Notes: generated by a model not told the origin, from the letters alone. Shown: positions 1-9,235, counted from the first letter of the stretch. The stretch is DNA of 64,000 nt from Methylobacterium sp. AMS5 (GCF_001542815.1 NZ_CP006992.1:2237501-2301500); one strand, 5' to 3'. Translations and numbers: made by a program.

Positions 1-330
1 GATCGAGGTCACGGTGAAGCCCGCGGCCTGGAGCGCACGCAGAGCCGACTCACGGCCCGAACCGGGGCCGGAGACCTCGACCTCGAGGGTGCGCATGCCG
101 TGCTCGGACGCCTTGCGGGCCGCGTCCTCGGCGGCAACCTGGGCCGCATACGGGGTCGACTTGCGCGAGCCCTTGAAGCCCATCGCGCCAGCCGACGACC
201 ACGAGATCGTGTTGCCCTGCGCGTCGGTGATGGTGATCATCGTGTTGTTGAACGAGGCGGCGACATGCGCCACGCCCGAGACGATGTTCTTGCGTTCGCG
301 CCGGCGGACGCGGGTCGGTTCCTTAGCCAT
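1..330 (-). CDS. rpsK: 30S ribosomal protein S11 (3' part cut by window edge)
   Basis: Small-subunit protein S11, which binds 16S rRNA in the platform near the mRNA exit. The reading frame starts with ATG at 330 ([16 protein letters not shown]) and runs off the left edge. About 110 residues are visible, including the S11 core [15 protein letters not shown] and [20 protein letters not shown] segments, with [14 protein letters not shown] near the edge. It lies 170 bases downstream of rpsM on the same strand, the usual alphaproteobacterial order rpsM-rpsK-rpoA, so rpoA and rplQ are expected just outside the window. S11 family identity is secure; the C-terminus cannot be seen. Confidence 0.97.
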
Positions 331-500
331 CTTTTCGCTTTCGTCCTTCAATCACGCCCGTACTTCCAGGCGCTCGGGATTCTTTTGTCACTTGGGCGCG
401 TCCGTCGTGCAGACCCGTCCCGCTCAACCATCGACGGCCGGGGGGCACCCAGCGCGACGGAAAGAAGGCAGAGCAAAGCACGGCCTTCCCATGCCAAAAA

Positions 501-869
501 TTACTTCTTCTTGCCGGCGATCGGCTTCGCCTTGCCCTTGCGGGTGCGGGCGTTGGTGTGGGTGCGCTGGCCGCGGACCGGGAGCTGCTTGCGGTGACGC
601 AGGCCGCGGTAGCAGCCGAGATCCATCAGGCGCTTGATGTTCATCGAGACTTCGCGGCGCAGGTCGCCCTCGACGATGTAGTCGCGGTCGATGGCTTCGC
701 GGATCTGAAGCACCTCGGCGTCGGTGAGCTGGTTCACCCGGCGCTCGGCCGGGATGCCGACCTTCTCGGTGATCTCCTCGGCCTTCTTCGGGCCGATGCC
801 GTGGATGTACTGGAGCGCGATGACGACGCGCTTGGCGGTCGGGATGTTGACGCCGGCGATACGAGCCAA
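501..869 (-). CDS. rpsM: 30S ribosomal protein S13, TTG start
   Basis: Head protein of the 30S subunit contacting the 50S subunit and P-site tRNA. The protein (122 residues) begins [19 protein letters not shown] after the initiator and ends in a basic tail rich in K and R ([15 protein letters not shown]). The only start compatible with the family N-terminus is a TTG at 867-869, preceded by a GGAGA ribosome-binding site about eight bases upstream. In-frame starts further upstream would add an unrelated arginine-rich extension. First gene of the operon continuing with rpsK, and separated from adk by a terminator and a promoter-like sequence. No rpmJ gene sits before it. Confidence 0.95.
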
Positions 870-1031
870 GATGTTCTCTCCATGTGGCGGGCGCGATCGG
901 CCACGCCTCGGCGGATGAAAGCGCGCGTCCGGTGGAGGCCGGCCCCTGCGCGCCGCCCAGAACGACAAATCGGCCCGAAAGCGCGCTCCGTGAGGCGCCC
1001 CGAACCACATCCCGCTTGGACGAAGGGGGTC

Positions 1032-1060
1032 CGCCTAGCGCGGGCCGGATAACTTGTCAA
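1032..1060 (-). promoter_or_regulatory. Putative promoter of rpsM-rpsK operon
   Basis: On the minus strand a perfect TTGACA (1055-1060) is followed after 17 bases by TAGGCG (1032-1037), giving sigma70-like spacing. It lies between the adk terminator and rpsM, leaving a leader of roughly 160 bases. The -10 match is weak, so this is an inference from position and the -35 box. Confidence 0.45.
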
Positions 1061-1114
1061 CGCTTTGAAAACCGGAATACGGTCCACAGCCGGTAAGACC
1101 GTCGCCGAGGCATG

Positions 1115-1148
1115 AAAAAGCCCGCCCCGTCGGAACGGGAGGCGGGCT
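1115..1148 (-). terminator. Rho-independent terminator after adk
   Basis: On the minus strand GCCCGCC (1141-1147) pairs with GGCGGGC (1120-1126) around a short loop, followed by a run of five T residues (1119-1115). It lies 26 bases beyond the adk stop codon and marks the end of the rplN-to-adk transcript. Confidence 0.85.
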
Positions 1149-1173
1149 TCGAGGTCTGCGCGGTGCCGAGGCT

Positions 1174-1776
1174 TCAGGAAGAGGCCGTCTCGCGGAAGCT
1201 GTCGAGGAGGGCGGTAACATCCCCGGTCACGGCATCGATCGGCTTCATGCCGTCGATCTTCCGCAGCAGACCGGTGCCGGCGTAATAGTCGGAAAGCGGA
1301 GCGGTCTGCTTCCTGTAGGCGTCGAGCCGGGTCTTGAAGACCTCCGGCGTGTCGTCCTTCCGCACAGGCTGGCCGCGGGCGGCGGTCTCCTCGGCGCGCT
1401 TGGCGATGCGGCCGACGAGGGCGGTCTCGTCGACGACGAATTCCACCACCGCGTCGAGGGCGATGCCCTTCTCCGCCAGCATGGCGTCGAGGGCCTTGGC
1501 CTGTTCGACCGTGCGGGGGAAGCCGTCGAGGATGAAGCCGTTCTTGGCGTCGGCTTCCTCGATGCGGTCGGCAACGATGCCGACCACGATCGCGTCGGAC
1601 ACGAGGCCGCCGCTCTCCATGATCGCCTTCGCTTCCAGTCCGACCGGCGTCCTGGCGGCGACCGCGGCGCGCAGCATGTCGCCGGTCGAAAGCTGCGGAA
1701 CGCGGTAGCGCTCCACGATACGCTCGGACTGCGTACCCTTCCCCGCACCCGGCGGTCCGAGCAGAATGATCCGCAT
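1174..1776 (-). CDS. adk: Adenylate kinase
   Basis: Catalyses ATP + AMP = 2 ADP in the cytosol. The 200-residue protein opens with [16 protein letters not shown], the Walker A loop GPPGAGKGT at residues 7-15. It has the AMP-binding segment [10 protein letters not shown] at 30-39 and [10 protein letters not shown] near residue 85. It is the short-lid form: the region after [14 protein letters not shown] lacks the 25-30 residue zinc/lid insertion of the E. coli enzyme. Last gene of the spc operon, after secY with a gap of about 155 bases, followed by a strong terminator. The secY-adk pairing is standard in bacteria. Confidence 0.97.
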   Translation of the reverse strand: MRIILLGPPGAGKGTQSERIVERYRVPQLSTGDMLRAAVAARTPVGLEAKAIMESGGLVSDAIVVGIVADRIEEADAKNGFILDGFPRTVEQAKALDAMLAEKGIALDAVVEFVVDETALVGRIAKRAEETAARGQPVRKDDTPEVFKTRLDAYRKQTAPLSDYYAGTGLLRKIDGMKPIDAVTGDVTALLDSFRETASS

Positions 1777-1931
1777 AGCGTCTCCCCGTCCTCAAGGCCC
1801 GGCGCCGGGCTCGTTCTTCATGGGCGGCGCGCCCACCTTCCTGAGGCCGCGCCGTCGTCACAACGCTGTGATGCGCAATTCCGAACTGCGCGTCCACCAA
1901 ACCTTTGTCGAAGGCTGCCTTTCGGGGCGCC

Positions 1932-3275
1932 TCAGCGGCGCCGCGTCGTAGAGGCGCCACGCAGCTTGGCCTTCTTCACGAGGCCCTCGTACTGATGCGC
2001 CATCAGGTGCCCGTGGATCTGAGCCACCGTGTCCATGGTGACCGAGACCACGATCAGCAGCGAGGTGCCGCCGAAGCCCAGCGCCTCCGAGGTGTAGGAG
2101 GCGACGATCTCCGGCACGAGGCAGACGAAGGTGAGGTAGGCCGCGCCGATCACCGTGATGCGCGTCAGCACCTTGTCGATGAAGGCCGCGGTCCGCTCCC
2201 CCGGACGGATGCCGGGGATGAAGCCGCCCTGCTTCTTCAGGTTGTCGGCGGTCTCCTGCGGATTGAAGACGATCGCCGTGTAGAAGAACGTGAAGAAGAT
2301 GATCAGGCCGGCATAGGCGACCATGTAGAGCGGCCTTCCGTGGCCGAGATAGGCCGTCAGCGTGCTGAGGATGCCGGTCGAGCCCTGGTTGGCCGAGAAG
2401 CTCGCCACCGTCGTCGGAAGCAGCAGCAGCGACGAGGCGAAGATCGGCGGGATCACGCCCGAGGTATTGAGCTTGAGCGGCAGGAACGAGGACTGGCCCT
2501 CGTACATGCGGTTGCCGACCTGTCGCTTGGGGTAGTTGATGAGGAGCCGGCGCTGGGCGCGTTCCATGAACACGATGAAGTAGATCAGCGCGACCGCCGC
2601 AAGTCCGGCGCCGAGCAGGATGGCGGGCGAGAGCGCGCCGGTGCGGGTGAGTTCGAGCGCCTTGAAGATCGAGGCCGGCAGGTGGGCGACGATACCGGCG
2701 AAGATGATGAGCGAGGAGCCGTTGCCGATGCCGCGCGAGGTGATCTGCTCGCCGATCCACATCAGGAACAGCGTGCCGCCGGTCAGCGTCACGACGGTGG
2801 AGAGGATGAAGAACGGACCCGGCGTGATGACCGCGTTCGAGCCCTGAAGGCCGAAGGCGATGCCCCAGGACTGAACCAGTGCCAGTACCACCGTGAGGTA
2901 GCGGGTGTACTGGTTGATGACCTTGCGGCCCGACTCGCCCTCTTTCTTCAGCGCTTCCAGGGTCGGCACGACCGAGGTCAGAAGCTGAACGATGATGGAG
3001 GCCGAGATGTAGGGCATGATGTTGAGCGCGAAGACCGCCATGCGCTCGACGGCACCGCCGGAGAACATGTTGAACATGCCGAGCACGCCGCCGGCCTGGT
3101 TCTGGAAGTTCCGCGCGAACTGCTCCGGGTCGATGCCCGGAATCGGGATGTAGGTGCCGAGCCGGAAAACGATGAGCGCGCCCAGGGTGAACCAGATGCG
3201 CTTCTTAAGCTCGTCGGCCTTGGCGATGGCGCCGAAGTTCAGGTTCGCGGCAAGCTGTTCGGCGGCTGAGGCCAT
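1932..3275 (-). CDS. secY: Protein translocase subunit SecY
   Basis: Central pore of the SecYEG inner-membrane translocon. The 447-residue protein matches family size. It contains YIPIPGIDPEQF near residue 45 (first periplasmic plug region), ten hydrophobic segments, and the cytosolic loop motif YPKRQVGNRMYEGQSS near 255-270 typical of alphaproteobacterial SecY. It begins MASAAEQLAANLNFGAI. It lies 114 bases downstream of rplO, a gap containing a large hairpin, and upstream of adk. Confidence 0.98.
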   Translation of the reverse strand: MASAAEQLAANLNFGAIAKADELKKRIWFTLGALIVFRLGTYIPIPGIDPEQFARNFQNQAGGVLGMFNMFSGGAVERMAVFALNIMPYISASIIVQLLTSVVPTLEALKKEGESGRKVINQYTRYLTVVLALVQSWGIAFGLQGSNAVITPGPFFILSTVVTLTGGTLFLMWIGEQITSRGIGNGSSLIIFAGIVAHLPASIFKALELTRTGALSPAILLGAGLAAVALIYFIVFMERAQRRLLINYPKRQVGNRMYEGQSSFLPLKLNTSGVIPPIFASSLLLLPTTVASFSANQGSTGILSTLTAYLGHGRPLYMVAYAGLIIFFTFFYTAIVFNPQETADNLKKQGGFIPGIRPGERTAAFIDKVLTRITVIGAAYLTFVCLVPEIVASYTSEALGFGGTSLLIVVSVTMDTVAQIHGHLMAHQYEGLVKKAKLRGASTTRRR

Positions 3276-3328
3276 GTCTCGTATCCCAGGAATTGCCGTC
3301 GGGACGCGTCTCGAACGGTCCCTGAAAG

Positions 3329-3368
3329 CGAAAGCGGCGGCCGCGTGCGAGCACGGGCCGCCGCTTCG
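3329..3368 (-). promoter_or_regulatory. Large hairpin in the rplO-secY spacer
   Basis: CGAA-GCGGCGGCC (3329-3342, one A bulged) pairs with GGCCGCCGCTTCG (3356-3368), giving a stem of 13 base pairs around a 13-base loop. No U-tract follows on either strand, so it is more likely an RNA processing or attenuation structure than a terminator. It sits exactly where the transcript passes from ribosomal genes to secY. Confidence 0.6.
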
Positions 3369-3389
3369 GCGTTCGACTTAATCGCGGCG

Positions 3390-3899
3390 TCAGGCCGACG
3401 CAACCGCGCCTTCCGCCGCGCCGCGATGGGCGACGCCGGCGGCGAAGGTCGTGGTCACCGAGCCGCCAGCCTTCTCGACGGCCTCGATGGCCGACTTGGA
3501 GGCGCGGGTCACCTCGAAGCTGAGCTTCGAGGTCAGCTCGCCGACACCGAGCAGCTTCACGCCGTCGCGGGCGCGGGCGATGATGCCGGCCTTGACCAGC
3601 GCATCGACCGTGATGGCGGCGTTCGCGTCGAGCTTGCCGGCATCCACGGCCTGCTGCACCCGGCCGAGATTCACCTCGTTCAGGTCATGGGCGTGGATGT
3701 TGTTGAAGCCGCGCTTGGGCAGGCGCCGATGCAGCGGCATCTGGCCGCCCTCGAAGCCCTTGATGGACACGCCGCTCCGGGCCTTCTGACCCTTCACGCC
3801 GCGGCCACCGGTCTTGCCTTTGCCGGAGCCGATGCCCCGGCCGACGCGCATGCGGGCCTTGGTGGCCCCTTCGTTGTCGCGGATCTCGTTGAGCTTCAT
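3390..3899 (-). CDS. rplO: 50S ribosomal protein L15
   Basis: Large-subunit assembly protein. The 169-residue sequence begins [20 protein letters not shown] and has the glycine-rich N-terminal arm ([19 protein letters not shown] at about 20-38), then [21 protein letters not shown], a hallmark of L15. The C-terminus ends in an alanine-rich stretch. Thirteen bases separate it from rpmD upstream. Stop at 3390, then the hairpin-containing gap to secY. Confidence 0.97.
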   Translation of the reverse strand: MKLNEIRDNEGATKARMRVGRGIGSGKGKTGGRGVKGQKARSGVSIKGFEGGQMPLHRRLPKRGFNNIHAHDLNEVNLGRVQQAVDAGKLDANAAITVDALVKAGIIARARDGVKLLGVGELTSKLSFEVTRASKSAIEAVEKAGGSVTTTFAAGVAHRGAAEGAVASA

Positions 3900-3912
3900 G
3901 GTGGAGCCCTCC

Positions 3913-4107
3913 TCACGCCGCGGCGTCGTCGAGGACGCGCACGAGGTGCGCGACCTTGCGGATCATTCCGCGGACCGAGGGAGTGTCCTCCAGCTCGGAA
4001 ACGCGGTGTAGCTTGTTCAGCTTGAGGCCGACCAGCGTCGCACGCTGGGAGGCTTCGCGGCGGATCGGCGAGCCGATCTGCTCGATGCGGACAGTCTTGG
4101 TTGCCAT
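3913..4107 (-). CDS. rpmD: 50S ribosomal protein L30
   Basis: Small large-subunit protein of 64 residues beginning [20 protein letters not shown], with the L30 pattern of a short beta strand, GSPIRR, then [24 protein letters not shown]. Length is usual for the family. Eleven bases downstream of rpsE and 13 upstream of rplO, consistent with tight operon packing. Confidence 0.95.
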   Translation of the reverse strand: MATKTVRIEQIGSPIRREASQRATLVGLKLNKLHRVSELEDTPSVRGMIRKVAHLVRVLDDAAA

Positions 4108-4118
4108 GCTGCCCTCCC

Positions 4119-4697
4119 TTACGCGACGGCCGCTTCGGAGGTGTCGGCCGGGTCGGCGTCACGGCGACGGGCCTGGAGGGCCGACACCTTGAGACCGCGA
4201 CGGGCCGCGACCGAGCGCGGGCTGTCCTCGTTCTTGAGCGCGTCGAAGGTGGCGCGCACGAGGTTGTAGGGGTTGGACGAGCCGAGCGACTTGGCGACGA
4301 CGTCCTGCATGCCGAGCGTCTCGAACACGGCGCGCATCGGACCACCCGCGATGATGCCGGTGCCCTGGGGCGCGGCGCGCAGGATGACCTTGCCGGCGCC
4401 GTGACGTCCGTTGACGTCGTGGTGCAGGGTGCGGCCCTCGCGCAGCGACACCCGGATCAGACCGCGCTTGGCGGCCTCGGTCGCCTTGCGGATCGCCTCC
4501 GGCACCTCACGGGCCTTGCCGTGGCCGAAGCCGACGCGGCCCTTCTGGTCGCCGACGACGACGAGCGCCGCGAAGCCGAAGCGACGGCCACCCTTCACCA
4601 CTTTGGCGACGCGGTTGATGTGGACGAGCTTGTCCACGAACTCGCTGTCGCGCTCCTCGCGGTCGTCGCGGCGACGACCCTCGCGTTCACGTGCCAT
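4119..4697 (-). CDS. rpsE: 30S ribosomal protein S5
   Basis: Decoding-fidelity protein of the 30S subunit. The 192-residue sequence has a charged N-terminal extension, then [20 protein letters not shown], the double-stranded-RNA-binding S5 N-domain with the ribosomal-ambiguity region. [20 protein letters not shown] and [13 protein letters not shown] follow in the C-domain. Starts at ATG 4697. The 90-base gap to rplR upstream holds a GC-rich hairpin. Confidence 0.97.
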   Translation of the reverse strand: MAREREGRRRDDREERDSEFVDKLVHINRVAKVVKGGRRFGFAALVVVGDQKGRVGFGHGKAREVPEAIRKATEAAKRGLIRVSLREGRTLHHDVNGRHGAGKVILRAAPQGTGIIAGGPMRAVFETLGMQDVVAKSLGSSNPYNLVRATFDALKNEDSPRSVAARRGLKVSALQARRRDADPADTSEAAVA

Positions 4698-4755
4698 ATC
4701 TGATTCCTGTTATCTCACTGACGCGGATCGGAACGACCCGCTCGCTCGATGGGTC

Positions 4756-4776
4756 CCCTCCCCACGAGGGGGAGGG
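4756..4776. repeat. Hairpin in rplR-rpsE spacer
   Basis: Perfect 8-base arms CCCTCCCC (4756-4763) and GGGGAGGG (4769-4776) with loop ACGAG. It lies in the only sizeable gap inside the ribosomal part of the operon. No U-tract on the minus strand; function unknown. Confidence 0.55.
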
Positions 4777-4787
4777 AACGCGGCGTC

Positions 4788-5150
4788 TTAGAAGTCCAGG
4801 CCACCCTCACGGGCAGCGTCGGCGAGAGCCTTGACGCGACCGTGGAAGATGTAGCCCGAGCGGTCGAAGACGACCTTGGTGACGCCCGCAGCCTTGGCGC
4901 GCTCGGCGACGAGCTTGCCGACCGCCTCGGCCGCTGCCTTGTCGGCACCGGTCTTCAGGCTGGACTTCAGATCCTTGTCGAGGCTCGACGCGGCGGCGAG
5001 CGTACGGCCCGCGGCGTCGTCGATGACCTGGACGTAGATCTGCTTGGACGAGCGGAACACCGACAACCGCGGACGGCCGTTGGCGGCAGCTCTGAGGGCC
5101 CGACGGACCCGCGCCTTGCGACGCAGGAGGGCTTCGTTCTTGTTCGACAT
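4788..5150 (-). CDS. rplR: 50S ribosomal protein L18
   Basis: 5S rRNA-binding protein of the central protuberance. The 120-residue sequence begins [20 protein letters not shown] and carries [20 protein letters not shown] (about 29-48) plus the C-terminal [26 protein letters not shown] signature. Eleven bases downstream of rplF. Confidence 0.97.
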   Translation of the reverse strand: MSNKNEALLRRKARVRRALRAAANGRPRLSVFRSSKQIYVQVIDDAAGRTLAAASSLDKDLKSSLKTGADKAAAEAVGKLVAERAKAAGVTKVVFDRSGYIFHGRVKALADAAREGGLDF

Positions 5151-5161
5151 GATCGCCCCCC

Positions 5162-5695
5162 TTACTTCTTCTTGCCTTCCTTGCGGAAGATGAATTCGCC
5201 AGCGTATTTCACGCCCTTGCCCTTATAGGGCTCGGGACCGCGATACTCGCGAATCTCCGCCGCGACCTGACCGACGCGCTGCCGGTCGATGCCCGACACC
5301 ACGATTTCCGTGGGCTTGGGCGTCACGATGGTGATGCCGGCCGGGATCTCGTACTCGATGTCGTGGCTGTAGCCGAGCGAGAGCTTGAGCGCTTTGCCGG
5401 CCATCGCGGCGCGGTAGCCGACGCCCGTGATCTCCAGCTTCTTCTCGAAACCCTTGGAAACGCCCTCGACGAGGTTCGCCACCTGGGCGCGCGAGGTGCC
5501 CCACAGGGAGCGGGCCTGCTTCGACTGGTCCTTGGGCTGCACCGAGACGGCGCCGTCCTTGAACTCGACGACCACCTGGGACGGGACGACGAACTGGAGT
5601 TCGCCCTTCGAGCCCTTCACCTTCACCGTCTGACCCGTGACCGTGGCGGTGACGCCAGACGGGACGGGGACGGGCTTCTTGCCTACGCGAGACAT
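5162..5695 (-). CDS. rplF: 50S ribosomal protein L6
   Basis: Large-subunit protein near the factor-binding centre. The family start is [16 protein letters not shown] at ATG 5693-5695, giving 177 residues. An in-frame extension upstream overlaps rpsH and is not protein-like. Two L6 repeats are present, and the C-terminal repeat carries the signature [20 protein letters not shown]. Sixteen bases downstream of rpsH. Confidence 0.97.
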   Translation of the reverse strand: MSRVGKKPVPVPSGVTATVTGQTVKVKGSKGELQFVVPSQVVVEFKDGAVSVQPKDQSKQARSLWGTSRAQVANLVEGVSKGFEKKLEITGVGYRAAMAGKALKLSLGYSHDIEYEIPAGITIVTPKPTEIVVSGIDRQRVGQVAAEIREYRGPEPYKGKGVKYAGEFIFRKEGKKK

Positions 5696-5711
5696 GTCGC
5701 TGTCCTCCGGA

Positions 5712-6107
5712 TCAGAACACCTTGCAGAGCACTTCACCGCCGACGTTGCGCTCGCGCGCAACGTGATCGGCCATGACGCCCTGCGGGGTCGAGATGATGG
5801 TGACGCCGAGGCCGTCGGCGACGCGCGGCAACTCGCCAACCGACGAGTAGACACGGCGGCCGGGCTTCGACACCCGCTTGATCTCCCGGATGACCGGGCG
5901 ACCGTCGTAGTACTTGAGTTCGATCTGGAACTCCGTGCGGCCGTTGCCGAGGTCCTGCACCGCGTAATCGCGGATGTAGCCCTCGGACTTCAGGACGTCG
6001 AGAACCGAGGCGCGCAGGCGCGAGCCGGGGGTCTGGACGACGTTGCGGCGACGGCTCTGACCGTTGCGGATGCGGGTGAGCATGTCACCCACGGGATCGT
6101 TCACCAT
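5712..6107 (-). CDS. rpsH: 30S ribosomal protein S8
   Basis: Primary 16S rRNA-binding protein. In E. coli it is also the translational repressor of this operon; that role is known for E. coli and is not shown here. The 131 residues begin [20 protein letters not shown] and end with the S8 signature [19 protein letters not shown]. Twelve bases downstream of rpsN. Confidence 0.97.
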   Translation of the reverse strand: MVNDPVGDMLTRIRNGQSRRRNVVQTPGSRLRASVLDVLKSEGYIRDYAVQDLGNGRTEFQIELKYYDGRPVIREIKRVSKPGRRVYSSVGELPRVADGLGVTIISTPQGVMADHVARERNVGGEVLCKVF

Positions 6108-6119
6108 GGATGCCTCCCC

Positions 6120-6425
6120 TTACCAGCTGGACTTCACGAGGCCGGGGATGAGACCCCGGTTGCCGAGCTCGCGCAGAGCCACGCGTGAGATGCCGAGCTT
6201 GCGGTAGTAGGCCCGCGGACGGCCGGTCATCTCGCAACGGTTGCGGATGCGGGTGGCCGACGAGTTGCGCGGCAGTTCCGCGAGCTTCAGGCGCGCCTCG
6301 AAGCGCTCCTCCATCTCACGGGACTCGTCGTTGGCGATGGCGAGGAGGGCTTTGCGCTTCTCGGCGAAGCGCTTCACCAGATCCTTGCGGTGGTTGTTCT
6401 TCTCGACTGAGCTTTTCTTAGCCAT
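6120..6425 (-). CDS. rpsN: 30S ribosomal protein S14, zinc-free long form
   Basis: The 101-residue protein begins [20 protein letters not shown] and ends [27 protein letters not shown]. It has the long-form length and the [16 protein letters not shown] segment with a single cysteine, so the CxxC...CxxC zinc site of the short form is absent. Between rplE and rpsH, as in most alphaproteobacteria. Confidence 0.97.
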   Translation of the reverse strand: MAKKSSVEKNNHRKDLVKRFAEKRKALLAIANDESREMEERFEARLKLAELPRNSSATRIRNRCEMTGRPRAYYRKLGISRVALRELGNRGLIPGLVKSSW

Positions 6426-6466
6426 GTCTTTCTCCAGTGTCCGCGTCTAAGCGACGTTGCCGCCGC

Positions 6467-7033
6467 TTACTGCCGGAACGGGAACTTGAAATGGGCGAGG
6501 AGAGCCTTGGCCTCTTCGTCCGTGGTGGCGCTCGTCTGGACGACGATGTCCATGCCCCAGGTCTGCTCCGCCTTGTCGTAGGAGATCTCCGGGAACACGA
6601 GGTGCTCCTTGAGGCCCATGGCGTAGTTGCCACGGCCGTCGAAGGAACGCGGGTTCAGGCCGCGGAAGTCGCGGACGCGCGGCAGCGCGATCGTGACGAG
6701 ACGGTCCATGAACTCGTACATGCGAGCCTTGCGCAGGGTCACCTTGCAGCCGATCGGCATGCCTTCGCGGACCTTGAAGGTCGCGATCGCCTTGCGGGCG
6801 CGGGTGATGACCGGCTTCTGGCCGGCGATGAGCGCGAGGTCGCCCGCCGCAACGGTGGCCTTCTTCGAGTCCGCGGTGGACTCGCCGACGCCCATGTTGA
6901 TGACGATCTTCTCGATCTGCGGGACCTGCATCGGGTTTGCGTACCCGAACTGCTCGATCAGCTTCTGCCGGACAACCTCGTCGTAGTGCTTGCGCAGACG
7001 CGGGATGTAGGCGTTCTTGTCGGCCTCAGCCAT
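6467..7033 (-). CDS. rplE: 50S ribosomal protein L5
   Basis: 5S rRNA-binding protein. The start [19 protein letters not shown] at 7033 fits the family; 188 residues. It contains [19 protein letters not shown] (about 38-56) and the C-terminal [21 protein letters not shown] segment. Its first eight bases overlap the 3' end of rplX, which implies translational coupling. Confidence 0.97.
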
Positions 7034-7340
7034 CGATCTGATCCCCCGTGGTCTTGGCGAACCGGACCTTGCGCCCGTCGTCGAGGATGCGGAACCCAAC
7101 ACGGGTCGGCTTGCCGTTGGCGTCGGCCACCGCGATGTTGGACAGTTGGATGGCAGCTTCCTTGGAGATGATGCCGCCTTCCTGGTTCTGGGTCTGGCGC
7201 TGGTGCTTCTTCACCAGGTTGACGCCGCGAACGAAGGCCTTGTCCTCCTTCGGCATGACCTGGATGACCTCGCCGGAGCGACCCGCGTCGCGACCGGTGA
7301 GAACGACGACCGTGTCGCCCTTCTTGATCTTGGCGGCCAT
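7026..7340 (-). CDS. rplX: 50S ribosomal protein L24
   Basis: Assembly-initiator protein of the 50S subunit, 104 residues. The start ATG (7338-7340) shares its A with the rplN stop in a TGATG arrangement. A GTG directly before it is a possible alternative. The KOW motif is visible as [20 protein letters not shown] near residue 5, followed by [13 protein letters not shown]. Overlaps rplE by eight bases. Confidence 0.96.
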
Positions 7341-7708
7341 CACAGCACCTCAGGAGCGAGCGAGATGATCTTCATGTGGTTGCGCGCGCGCAACTCACGC
7401 GGCACCGGTCCGAAGATACGGGTGCCGACCGGCTCCTTCTGATTGTTGATCAGAACGGCGGCGTTCTTGTCGAAGCGGATCACCGAACCATCGGCGCGCT
7501 TCACGTCCTTGGCCGTGCGCACGACGACCGCCTTCATGACGTCGCCCTTCTTCACGCGGCCGCGCGGGATCGCCTCCTTGACGGAGACGACGATGATGTC
7601 GCCGACGCCGGCATATTTGCGCTTCGACCCGCCGAGTACCTTGATGCACATCACGCGGCGCGCACCCGAATTGTCGGCGACGTCCAGATTCGTCTGCATC
7701 TGGATCAC
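7340..7708 (-). CDS. rplN: 50S ribosomal protein L14, GTG start
   Basis: Large-subunit protein at the bridge to the 30S subunit. The 122 residues begin [20 protein letters not shown], encoded from a GTG at 7706-7708, and contain the L14 core [20 protein letters not shown]. It is the first gene of the operon here. In most bacteria rpsQ, rpmC and rplP lie directly upstream; here the next 370 bases contain no ribosomal gene. Confidence 0.97.
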
Positions 7709-8085
7709 GGGAGTGACCTTTCCTTGTTTCAGGCGGGTTTCCGCACACGGACGGTATTGCCCGGCGGACGACGCCTGAGGGGGATCTGATGTCCCCGGCT
7801 CATGTAAGAGACCGCGCTATCGGCGTTGGAATGCCGGCGCGGTCACCGCGTACGAAGGGATGCGAGCACCCCAAGGACTGTCGCGAAGGCGTGCCCGATA
7901 CTACGGACGCGGGCTCTGTGCAAGCCTGGAGACGGGTGAATTCGCGCGCGCCTGCTGCTGCCGGGAGGGCCGCGCGGAGGATTTCCGGCAGGGTGCCGGC
8001 CAGGGTGCCGGCTATGGTTCCGGCGTTGAGGGAGCGGGGTCGGAGCGGCTTTGGTCTCCGTCCGCCGGGGCTCGGGCCGGGGCGG
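7709..8085. other. Intergenic region upstream of rplN
   Basis: No convincing protein-coding or RNA gene was found. It must contain the promoter and leader of the rplN operon on the minus strand, but no clean -35/-10 pair stands out. A small imperfect hairpin (GGGGATC near 7781 and GTCCCC near 7793) and a triplicated 12-base unit (7989-8024) are the only structures. Confidence 0.6.
7989..8024. repeat. Triplicated 12-base unit
   Basis: Two exact copies of CAGGGTGCCGGC (7989-8000 and 8001-8012) followed by a diverged third, TATGGTTCCGGC (8013-8024). Noncoding as far as can be seen. Probably slippage. Confidence 0.6.
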
Positions 8086-8367
8086 TCAGCAACCTTTGCA
8101 GATCGAGCCCATGGTCTTGTTCATCTTCGCGTCCCAAGCCTTGTCGCGCGCCTGCGCGGCGCGCTGGGCCTTGAGCATCTGCTCCTGGGAGACGGACGAG
8201 ATGTCGCCCTGCGTCTGAGCCGGGGCCGGCGGCTTGGTCTGGCCGGTCGCGGTGACGGTGCGGCCGGTCGGGGTGACCCGGATGTCACCCCCATCCTGAG
8301 CGAGGACAGGACCGGAGAGCACGAGGCCGGAAAGCAGGAGGGCGGAGACGGCGATCGGGCAACGCAT
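8086..8367 (-). CDS. Small secreted hypothetical protein
   Basis: A 93-residue protein with a clear signal peptide (hydrophobic residues 4-22, likely cleavage after VLA-Q at about 23). The mature part is low in complexity, with a Pro/Gln/Thr segment, an alanine/lysine-rich helix (QEQMLKAQRAAQARDKAWDA) and a C-terminus of GSICKGC containing two cysteines. No family recognised. The export signal and ordinary codon use support a real gene. Confidence 0.65.
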   Translation of the reverse strand: MRCPIAVSALLLSGLVLSGPVLAQDGGDIRVTPTGRTVTATGQTKPPAPAQTQGDISSVSQEQMLKAQRAAQARDKAWDAKMNKTMGSICKGC

Positions 8368-8665
8368 GGCTTCTCATCACTCCCTGGCGCAGGCCGCCGG
8401 AACCAGCGGGCTTGAGGCCGCAGCGTCGCGCGGAGGACGAGTCCGGGGGATCGAGTCGGGGGCAACGCTGCGGTCACGTCCCCAGCCGCCCCGTCCGCGC
8501 GCCTGGAAGCCTCTACGTGGCACCTGACCGAGCCGGTCGCAAGCGCTGCGGCGACCGCGCGACCGCCGGCTCCGTGCCGATGCACACCGTTGTCGCCCGT
8601 GGATCGGTCCCGGCGCCTTGCCGAAGCCGTTCCGCCTTGGGGGTATGGCCCGACTCGCGGGCTCG

Positions 8666-9235
8666 TCAATGCGCCTCGGGCTGAGCGTCGGCCACCGTAT
8701 TGGCCTTCGAGTAGCTCGTCCGGGGTCGTTCGGTCGGATCTTCGAAGGAGCCCGCCCACAGGCCGAGGCGCTTGCCCCAGGCCACCGTCTCGGCGCCGAC
8801 ATAGGCGGCGCGCTGGTTGCGCTCGGCCATGGCGAGGCCCTTCTCCGCCATCCAGGCGCTCAGGTCCTCCTTGTCCCGGTGGCAGACGGAGAGCGCACGG
8901 CCGTAGCTGTCCGTCTCGCGGATCTGGCAGGTGACGGTGGCATCCTTCAGGTGGGCAGCCAGCGCCTTGGCCGAGTGGGCACCGCAGGCATAGCCGTGGC
9001 CCTTGGCGTTCAGGCAGGTTTGCTTCAGGCCGGGCGCCGCCACGCCGTAGAGGCCGACGACGCGCCCGCCGACGACCAGCGTGTCGCCGCTCAGGATCCG
9101 CGGCCGACCGCTCACGCTTTCGCTGGCGTGGCCGTCGCCGACGGCACCGCCGCCAAATGCGGCGAGGACGATGACGATGGAGCATCGTCCTCGATAGAGG
9201 ATCCAGGACGATGCTCTATCCTCTTGTTTTTGCAT
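8666..9235 (-). CDS. Thermonuclease-like (SNase-fold) secreted protein
   Basis: The mature domain resembles staphylococcal-nuclease-fold proteins common in Rhizobiales: RILSGDTLVVGGRVVGLYGV at the start of the OB fold, then TCLNAKGHGYACGAHSAKAL and TDSYGRALSVC. The arginine/glutamate catalytic set of true nucleases is not clearly complete (VVGLYGV replaces the usual IRLxGID), so activity is doubtful. The ATG at 9235 gives 189 residues; the next ATG/GTG/TTG upstream lies at 9307. The start codon and the segment up to the hydrophobic VIVLAAFGGGAV stretch lie inside two adjacent palindromic repeats, so the N-terminus appears to be built from repeat sequence. No other start codon exists before the hydrophobic stretch. 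Confidence 0.7.
   Translation of the reverse strand: MQKQEDRASSWILYRGRCSIVIVLAAFGGGAVGDGHASESVSGRPRILSGDTLVVGGRVVGLYGVAAPGLKQTCLNAKGHGYACGAHSAKALAAHLKDATVTCQIRETDSYGRALSVCHRDKEDLSAWMAEKGLAMAERNQRAAYVGAETVAWGKRLGLWAGSFEDPTERPRTSYSKANTVADAQPEAH

Noticed and set aside
4756..4776. rplR-rpsE hairpin considered as a terminator
   Set aside because: No U-tract on the operon strand, and essential ribosomal genes follow directly.
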